Under the pieces are notes generated by a model. It was not told the DNA's origin. It was given only the letters and a program-made list of their open reading frames with translations, and searched no databases. The position numbers and the translations under genes were made by a program. This document shows positions 16,213 to 20,589 of a stretch of DNA of 20,589 nucleotides, one piece after another. Positions within the stretch are counted from its first letter, which is position 1. Each line of letters starts with the position of its first letter. Origin of the DNA: Anaeromassilibacillus stercoravium (lineage in GTDB: Bacteria > Bacillota > Clostridia > Oscillospirales > Acutalibacteraceae); NCBI GenBank assembly GCA_019118845.1, contig DWYE01000073.1, positions 1 through 20,589 of the forward strand, given 5' to 3'.

Positions 16213-16478
16213 CTGCTTCCCGCATTTAAGGGGAGAGAAGGCCATAGAAAAAGTCTGTTGCACCGCACCGAAAGGCGTCAAAGGAAATGGTATGGGAAGA
16301 TACACTGTACAGCTCAGCCAGGCGCTTCTGTAAGGTTTGCCAGCAGATCGCCCACACTTATAGCAAACGCTGGGAAAGAAAATGATACCATCCATGCGGG
16401 AATCAAAAAGGGGAGGCCGGCGTGCAGATGGGATCGGCCGCAGATACGGGTTCCCCCAGCTTCCACAAGGATATTGTA
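16213..16478. other. Gap after the pilus operon
   Basis: No convincing gene is seen in these 266 bases. One 13-codon frame (16292-16333) has a fair AAAGGA ribosome site but no recognisable product. The fragments show no clear relation to known families. The stretch may be a decayed gene or the 3' untranslated region of the pilus operon. Confidence 0.4.
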
Positions 16479-16518
16479 AAAATGGCTCCGGAAAGCATTC
16501 GCTTTCCGGAGCCATTTT
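16479..16518. terminator. Bidirectional intrinsic terminator
   Basis: A perfect 17-bp inverted repeat pairs 16479-16495 with 16502-16518 around the loop CATTCG. It has A-tracts on the left and T-tracts on the right, so it can stop transcription from both sides. It lies between the + strand pilus operon and the convergent ClC gene. Confidence 0.9.
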
Positions 16519-16527
16519 CAACTACAT

Positions 16528-18090
16528 TTATTGGGGGGCAGACATGCTTTTACATTGTTTCTCCAATGCCGTATGGACGGGCTGGCTTTCGGATTCGTTA
16601 CACAGCAATACAAGAATATCGCCAGCTTCCAAAATGGTATCCCCATGGGGGACGAGCTCCTGGTCGTGCCGTTTGACCGAAACCACCAGTGCCCCGCTGG
16701 GCCAAGGAATTTCCTGGATGGTTTTGCCGCACACTGGCGCCCCAAAACAGACGGGCGACTCGATCAAAAGCTTTTCGCCACTGGGTGGAGGAGTGGCGCC
16801 CTGCTTTTTCATGAGCCTTTCCAGGAGCATGTCATAGACAGGCTTCGCGTGCAACAGATCTGCAACGGCGTAGGCGGTCAGGGAGACCAGTGAGAGGGTC
16901 AACAGATGGGAGAAATTCCCGGTCATTTCACTGATCAAAATGATGCCAGTAATGGGGGCCCGGACGATTGCCGCAAACAGGCCGGCCATACCAAGAATGA
17001 CAAAATTTTGCAAAGGATTTTCAATGCCACAGAGACCTAATACTTCGCTAAACGTACTGCCAGAGATCGCCCCCAATACCAGCAGCGGGAGGAAAATGCC
17101 ACCAGGGACACCCGATCCAAAGCTGATCATGGAAAAGAGGAATTTCAGGCAAAATAGCAACAGCAGGGACTGGATTGCCATATCTTGCGAGACAAGCTCA
17201 ATGAGGTTGTGGCCGCCGCCTAATACCAGCGGATATACAAGCAGACATGCGCCCGCCAAAAGGAATGGAATGGCGGTCCGGATGAACTGCGAGCCAATTT
17301 TGCTGTATAGGTCCTGAGATTTCGCCACGCAGAAATTATATAGGGTCCCCACCAGCCCCAAAAGGATGCCGAGAATCAAGACCATCCAATAATTTTGCAA
17401 CGGCATCATCTGTGCAGCAGAAAAGTCAAAGACCGGTTTTAAGCCGAAAACATAGCGGGAAATAAAATCGGCTGTAATAGAAGCCGACATTGCAGACAAA
17501 AGGACATCCGTTGAGAAATTCTTATGTAGCTCTTCCAAGGAAAAGAGCACGCCCGCAAAGGGGGCGTTAAAGGCGGCAGCAAGCCCCGCGCTTGCACCGC
17601 ATGTCATCAGCATTTTTTCTTCAGTCTTGTCGCGATGGGATAACCGGGACACGCCTTTTCCCGCCATAGCGCCCATCTGGATGGAGGGCCCTTCGCGGCC
17701 CAGGGAGAGTCCTGCGCCGATGGTCAGGATCCCTCCGATAAATTTTGCCAGCAACACCCGCCACCAAGTCTGCGAGAGCCCGCCTTGCATTTCCCCTTCC
17801 ACCTGCGGGATGCCAGAGCCACTGATGAACGGTTCTACGCGGAGAAGCAGCGTTACCAAGGCGGCAATGCCTAAGAGAGCAAGCATCCAGAGGGAAACAG
17901 CCCAGGGATGGGCGGAAAGAAATATCCCAATGGATTGCCGGAAGGCATCCGCCTGTTCCAATGAAACCCGAAAGAGCACCGCGACCATGCCCGCGGCGAA
18001 TCCAACGGCGATTCCCTGCAATACCAAAGAATAACGGAAGCTGCGGAATCGTTTGATCAGCTTGGCCGTGGTAGTTTGATCCTGTTGCAA
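16528..18090 (-). CDS. ClC-family chloride channel/exchanger with C-terminal RCK domain
   Basis: This 520-residue membrane protein carries all ClC selectivity motifs: GSGIP (91-95), GREGP with gating Glu133 (131-135), GSGVPGGIFLP (325-335) and the pore tyrosine Tyr419 in KPVYD. An acidic pair in SLEEL (186-187) matches the internal proton glutamate region of the E. coli exchanger, which favours Cl-/H+ antiport over a plain channel. Residues about 445-500 (APVCGKTIQEI to GDILVLLC) resemble a TrkA-C/RCK-C ligand-binding domain. The start is TTG with a weak ACGGGG ribosome site nine bases upstream. No ATG or GTG is available between it and the upstream in-frame stop. Likely roles are chloride or pH homeostasis or acid resistance. 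It stands alone behind its own promoter. Confidence 0.93.
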   Translation of the reverse strand: MQQDQTTTAKLIKRFRSFRYSLVLQGIAVGFAAGMVAVLFRVSLEQADAFRQSIGIFLSAHPWAVSLWMLALLGIAALVTLLLRVEPFISGSGIPQVEGEMQGGLSQTWWRVLLAKFIGGILTIGAGLSLGREGPSIQMGAMAGKGVSRLSHRDKTEEKMLMTCGASAGLAAAFNAPFAGVLFSLEELHKNFSTDVLLSAMSASITADFISRYVFGLKPVFDFSAAQMMPLQNYWMVLILGILLGLVGTLYNFCVAKSQDLYSKIGSQFIRTAIPFLLAGACLLVYPLVLGGGHNLIELVSQDMAIQSLLLLFCLKFLFSMISFGSGVPGGIFLPLLVLGAISGSTFSEVLGLCGIENPLQNFVILGMAGLFAAIVRAPITGIILISEMTGNFSHLLTLSLVSLTAYAVADLLHAKPVYDMLLERLMKKQGATPPPSGEKLLIESPVCFGAPVCGKTIQEIPWPSGALVVSVKRHDQELVPHGDTILEAGDILVLLCNESESQPVHTALEKQCKSMSAPQ

Positions 18091-18151
18091 AGAGTTGCAC
18101 CCCGTTTCTCATTCTCATCTTTCCCTTTGAGGGACAAGTATGCTTTTTTAT

Positions 18152-18180
18152 ATTATAGCACGGAAGGCAAAAGCTGTCGA
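18152..18180 (-). promoter_or_regulatory. Promoter of the ClC gene
   Basis: Read on the - strand, TCGACA (18180-18175) is followed by a 17-base spacer and TATAAT (18157-18152), preceded by TGC as an extended minus-10. The match to a vegetative promoter is strong. The transcript would begin about 55 bases before the TTG start. Confidence 0.75.
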
Positions 18181-18619
18181 TTGAACGTGGCCACGGCAGG
18201 AAACGGAAATTGCCGTTGGTGCGGATGTTTATATCGGTTTTAATGCTTTATAAAAGGATCTCAAAGGGAAAGGAATATAACACAAAAGATGAAATGCCGC
18301 TATGCTCCTGGAAAATAGGGGAATGGGATACCCTGATATCCGCGGCCGAGCATTGAGTCCACAAAGAGGGAACTGCTTTTTTACGGGGCACGGAAATCGT
18401 ACCGTTCCCTTTTGGGGGTGAGCGGAAATTTTCCGGAAACCTTGTCCGGTTTCAGAACGCGCTATATCGGGGAGAAGCCGGCATAGCGGCGTTGTAGCCC
18501 CTTCACCCCAAGGGTTCAAACGGAAGATGGGGAAATCAAAGTGAAATAGAACGAACCGGGGTAAGCGTCCAAAGTACCAGGAACCGTTGCTCCATAACAT
18601 CAAGTCCATCTTGTCCAAG
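18181..18619. other. Gap without recognisable genes
   Basis: These 439 bases lie upstream of the ClC promoter and downstream of the transposase remnant. Open frames here have no plausible start sites or recognisable products. The part near 18535-18619 probably holds the former 3' end of the decayed insertion sequence. Exact IS ends could not be placed. Confidence 0.4.
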
Positions 18620-18967
18620 TAGCGGAAGGGCTTGCTGCCTGCGAAGGACAGGCGGCAAGCCCTTCCGCTTTGCCTTGATACAGCGGCTATTGTAATGACC
18701 CGGATCACCCACCAGCTCGTATGGAAAATTCCATCCGGCCAATCCTTTCAGATAGAGCAGATCCCTTTTGAAGGACCCGGAGAAGCTTGTTATCCCTGTA
18801 TGGTCCAGGCAGTTGCCTTTGCAGCCCATGCTCTGCTGGATGCCGTTTCTTTTGCACATACGCCGGCACAGTTTATGTTGCTATTGCCGGCCTTGGTTTG
18901 GAGTGGGAACCAGCCCTGTCCCATCTGGGATCGTTTTAACAGACTTATCCAGCATAGCCGTTCCAAC
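18620..18967 (-). pseudogene. Decayed IS3-family transposase, C-terminal fragment
   Basis: Read on the - strand, the translation follows the C-terminal integrase region of IS3/IS150-type OrfB. It gives MLDKSVKTIPDGTGLVPT, then QGRQ, a TAG stop near 18880, QHKLCRRMCKRNGIQQSM, GCKGNCLD, SFKRDLLYLK, HYNSRCIKAKRKGLPPV and RRQQAL. Intact members usually read LHSDQGWQYQ, MSRKGNC-D, ESFF and YYN-RIK-KLKGL-P. Here several catalytic-core residues are changed, a stop interrupts the frame, and the N-terminal half and OrfA are missing. It is an inactive relic. Its last coding part forms one arm of a 21-bp hairpin (18621-18669). Confidence 0.75.
18621..18669. repeat. 49-base near-perfect hairpin in the transposase relic
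   Basis: 18621-18641 and 18649-18669 are inverted copies over 21 bases with a single T-G mismatch. The loop is CGAAGGA (18642-18648). The element spans the end of the transposase reading frame and lacks a flanking T-tract. It may be a quasi-palindrome made by template switching, or a relic of IS end rearrangement. Confidence 0.75.
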
Positions 18968-18991
18968 AAAAGGGGCATGTTGTGCTTCCGG

Positions 18992-19321
18992 TTATGAACC
19001 ATTTTGCGCTTTGTAATCGATTCCCCATTGTTCCATGGCCTTAATGATAGGGCGCATCGATTTGCCTAATTCGCTCAAAGAATATTCCACCCTTGGAGGG
19101 ACTTCCGGATAGACCGTCCGTGTGATGATGCCGTCTTCTTCCATTGAGCGCAGGCTGTCCGTCAGAACTTTTTGGCTGATCCCCTCTAAATTTTTGCGCA
19201 GCTCGTTAAAACGCCACGGGCGCGCAAGAAGGTTGCGCAAAATCAAAAGTTTCCATTTACTTCCCACCATTTGTACGGTTGTCGCAACAGGGCAAGCGGG
19301 CAACTCTTCTTTCTTCAGCAT
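18992..19321 (-). CDS. HxlR-family winged-helix regulator, candidate redox sensor
   Basis: This 109-residue transcription factor shows the HxlR/DUF24 layout: ACPVATTVQMVGSKWKLLIL, then RFNELRKNLEGISQKVLTDSLRSMEEDGII (recognition helix region) and VEYSLSELGKSM (wing). Cys10, in the N-terminal CP motif, matches the conserved cysteine that senses oxidants or electrophiles in the B. subtilis relatives YodB and HypR. The ATG at 19321 is chosen because GGGGGAGGT lies six bases upstream. A longer frame reaches 19387 but has no ribosome site. It is divergent from a ferredoxin-nitroreductase, as hypR and its nitroreductase target form a pair in B. subtilis, so regulation of that gene is likely. Confidence 0.9.
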   Translation of the reverse strand: MLKKEELPACPVATTVQMVGSKWKLLILRNLLARPWRFNELRKNLEGISQKVLTDSLRSMEEDGIITRTVYPEVPPRVEYSLSELGKSMRPIIKAMEQWGIDYKAQNGS

Positions 19322-19372
19322 ATCGATACCTCCCCCAATTCCCATTGGTTGATATTTGCATATTACACTCAA

Positions 19373-19401
19373 ATTATAGTGCTGCATACGCGTGGAATCA
19401 A
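19373..19401 (-). promoter_or_regulatory. Promoter of the HxlR-type gene
   Basis: On the - strand, TTGATT (19401-19396) is followed by 17 bases and TATAAT (19378-19373). The untranslated leader would be about 45 bases. Confidence 0.7.
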
Positions 19402-19483
19402 GCGTGCTATACGGAATAAAAATTTTTTATCCAACAATCCCCGCAACAACGCAAGAGTCACAAAAAGGTAACGTAGGTTATAA

Positions 19484-19549
19484 AAAAGTGCGTACTTGTA
19501 GAGCAAACAGGCACCCGTTACAATGGTGTCGAAAGCAAAGGACGGAGGT
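19484..19549 (+). promoter_or_regulatory. Promoter and possible HxlR operator of the nitroreductase gene
   Basis: TTGTAG (19496-19501), a 17-base spacer and TACAAT (19519-19524) make a moderate promoter. AAGTGCGTACTT, a dyad of AAGT and ACTT, lies at about 19486-19497 and overlaps the minus-35, a reasonable place for a regulator. Ribosome site GGAGGT is at 19544-19549. Operator identity is inferred. Confidence 0.45.
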
Positions 19550-19556
19550 ACTTATG

Positions 19557-20426
19557 ATGAATCAGGCAAAGTTTGTTGTGGATATAGAAGCGTGTGTGGG
19601 ATGTGGAAAATGCGTAAAGGTTTGCCCCGGCGGAATTCTCCGCTTGAATCCATCCCAAAAGGCTGAGATTGCGGATTTCAAAGAATTTGGGTGGAACGGT
19701 TGTTGGAAATGTGAGCATTGCCTTGCCGTCTGTCCAATGGGCGCCATTTCCATTTTCGGCCACAGGCCGGAAAACAGCCTCCCCATGGTCGATTGTACCA
19801 TTGCGGCACCTGCAATGGATTCCCTGATTGCCAATAGGCGTTCCTGCCGCAGATACAAGGACAAAAATGTTGATACCGCCGTTATAAACGATATGCTGGG
19901 ACGCCTGTCAGGGGCGCCCAACGGTGGCAATAAGCAGCAGGTGGAATTCACATTGATCGATGATCGGGTCCAGATGGATCACTTCCGCCAGATTGTTTAT
20001 TCCCGGATGGAGGCACTGGCAGCGCAAGGGATCTACCCAAAGGGGTTTAGCAAAGAGGCATATGAAGATATGAAACGATGGGAAAAGACGGTGCGCCCCG
20101 ATATGCTTTTTTGCGGAGCGCCACATATTTTGATTCCCCACGCACCGTTCGGCCACGGGGAACCCATACAGGATGTGGTGATTGCCGGGACATATTTTGA
20201 ACTTCTTTGTGCTTCCCGCGGCCTTGGAGCGGTAATGTTGACGTTCCCTCTCGGTGCGTTGGAACAAATGCCGGATATCAAAGCAATGCTGAACATTCCG
20301 GCCCACCATTACATCGGCATGATAATTGGTTTCGGTTATCCCGAAATCCAGTATGCAAGAGGCGTACAAAGGGAAATGGAACAAGGCCGTATCCATCGCT
20401 TGGCTTTTGAGAAAGCCCCAATATAA
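19557..20426 (+). CDS. 2[4Fe-4S] ferredoxin-nitroreductase fusion
   Basis: This 289-residue cytosolic flavoprotein begins with a bacterial-type ferredoxin domain. Cys13, 16, 19 and 23 (CVGCGKCVKVCP) and Cys49, 52, 55 and 59 (CWKCEHCLAVCP) can bind two [4Fe-4S] clusters. From about residue 83 (MDSLIANRRSCRRYKDKNV) it continues as an FMN nitroreductase, with GAPNGGNKQQVEFTLID and, later, GTYFELLCASRGLGAVM. Such fusions in anaerobes probably pass ferredoxin-level electrons to FMN to reduce nitro compounds, quinones or other substrates; the substrate here is unknown. The second of two adjacent ATGs (19557) is preferred, since GGAGGT ends seven bases before it and only four before 19554. Divergence from the HxlR regulator suggests induction by redox or electrophile stress. 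Confidence 0.92.
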   Translation: MNQAKFVVDIEACVGCGKCVKVCPGGILRLNPSQKAEIADFKEFGWNGCWKCEHCLAVCPMGAISIFGHRPENSLPMVDCTIAAPAMDSLIANRRSCRRYKDKNVDTAVINDMLGRLSGAPNGGNKQQVEFTLIDDRVQMDHFRQIVYSRMEALAAQGIYPKGFSKEAYEDMKRWEKTVRPDMLFCGAPHILIPHAPFGHGEPIQDVVIAGTYFELLCASRGLGAVMLTFPLGALEQMPDIKAMLNIPAHHYIGMIIGFGYPEIQYARGVQREMEQGRIHRLAFEKAPI

Positions 20427-20439
20427 GGAGGGGATGAAT

Positions 20440-20589
20440 GTGTTAAAAGATATGTTGTCTATTTTTACGGATAGAGCAGATTTTTTCTGGGAGTTATTGC
20501 TAGAGCATTTGGAAATAGCATTGGTTTCTATTTTGATTGCCATACTGTTCGGAGGGCTTGTAGGGATTCTGATCAGTGAATTCCCAAAA
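20440..20589 (+). CDS. Osmoprotectant-type ABC transporter permease, N-terminal part
   Basis: The window ends inside this gene. The first 50 residues (LEHLEIALVSILIAILFGGL, then VGILISEFPK) match the first membrane helix of OpuCB/ProW-like permeases for glycine betaine, carnitine or choline. GTG at 20440 is the likely start because AAGGAGG (20425-20431) lies eight bases upstream and overlaps the nitroreductase stop. The ATG at 20434 is too close to that site. The 13-base gap and shared ribosome site imply co-translation with the nitroreductase. The family call rests on a short piece. Confidence 0.7.
   Translation, partial: MLKDMLSIFTDRADFFWELLLEHLEIALVSILIAILFGGLVGILISEFPK

Noticed and set aside
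16292..16333. 13-codon frame with AAAGGA ribosome site
   Set aside because: It is too short and unsupported by any recognisable product or context. It could be a chance frame.
18768..19016. + strand open frames opposite the transposase relic
   Set aside because: They are shadows of the - strand IS3-like frame and lack ribosome sites.

Overview
The window looks like chromosome of a Gram-positive anaerobe of the Clostridia, most likely near the Oscillospiraceae. Support for this is the compact arginine operon with a bifunctional-type argJ, strong AGGAGG-like ribosome sites, sortases with LPXTG-type proteins, and a ferredoxin-nitroreductase fusion. The assignment is an inference from gene content; no rRNA or tRNA is present.

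Bases 1-9300 hold a complete ornithine/arginine operon on the + strand: argG, argH, a small membrane protein, argC, argJ, argB, an MGMT-like gene, argD and argF. It starts behind a promoter with an ArgR-like box and ends at two consecutive intrinsic terminators. ArgJ recycles the acetyl group, ArgB, ArgC and ArgD make acetylornithine, ArgF makes citrulline, and ArgG and ArgH finish arginine. Two unrelated small genes ride in the operon, and two intergenic gaps (argG-argH and argJ-argB) hold strong hairpins without T-tracts.

Bases 9300-11090 are an AT-rich accessory junction (22% GC counted at 9361-9420, against 67% at 7561-7620 in argD). It carries a Pin/Hin-type serine recombinase flanked by two different 30-bp dyads. 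After it come a strong promoter and ribosome site that run directly into a start-less fragment of a beta-helix-like surface protein, closed by a terminator.

Bases 11094-16520 are a sortase-assembled pilus locus: a large isopeptide-type pilin (IPHTG), a class C sortase, a proline-tailed LPQTG minor (basal) pilin, and a second sortase. The large pilin changes base composition near base 12450, which suggests a mosaic. A strong hairpin separates it from the sortase genes. A bidirectional terminator is shared with the convergent ClC chloride transporter gene.

Bases 16528-20589 hold the ClC gene (- strand), a gap containing a decayed IS3-family transposase with an unusual 21-bp hairpin, an HxlR-type regulator (- strand) divergent from a 2[4Fe-4S] ferredoxin-nitroreductase, and the start of an osmoprotectant-type ABC permease that runs off the window.

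The most interesting stretch is 9400-11090, where recombinase, dyads, promoter and headless adhesin fragment sit directly upstream of the pilus genes. Phase or antigenic variation of the cell surface is possible there, but the sequence does not prove it.
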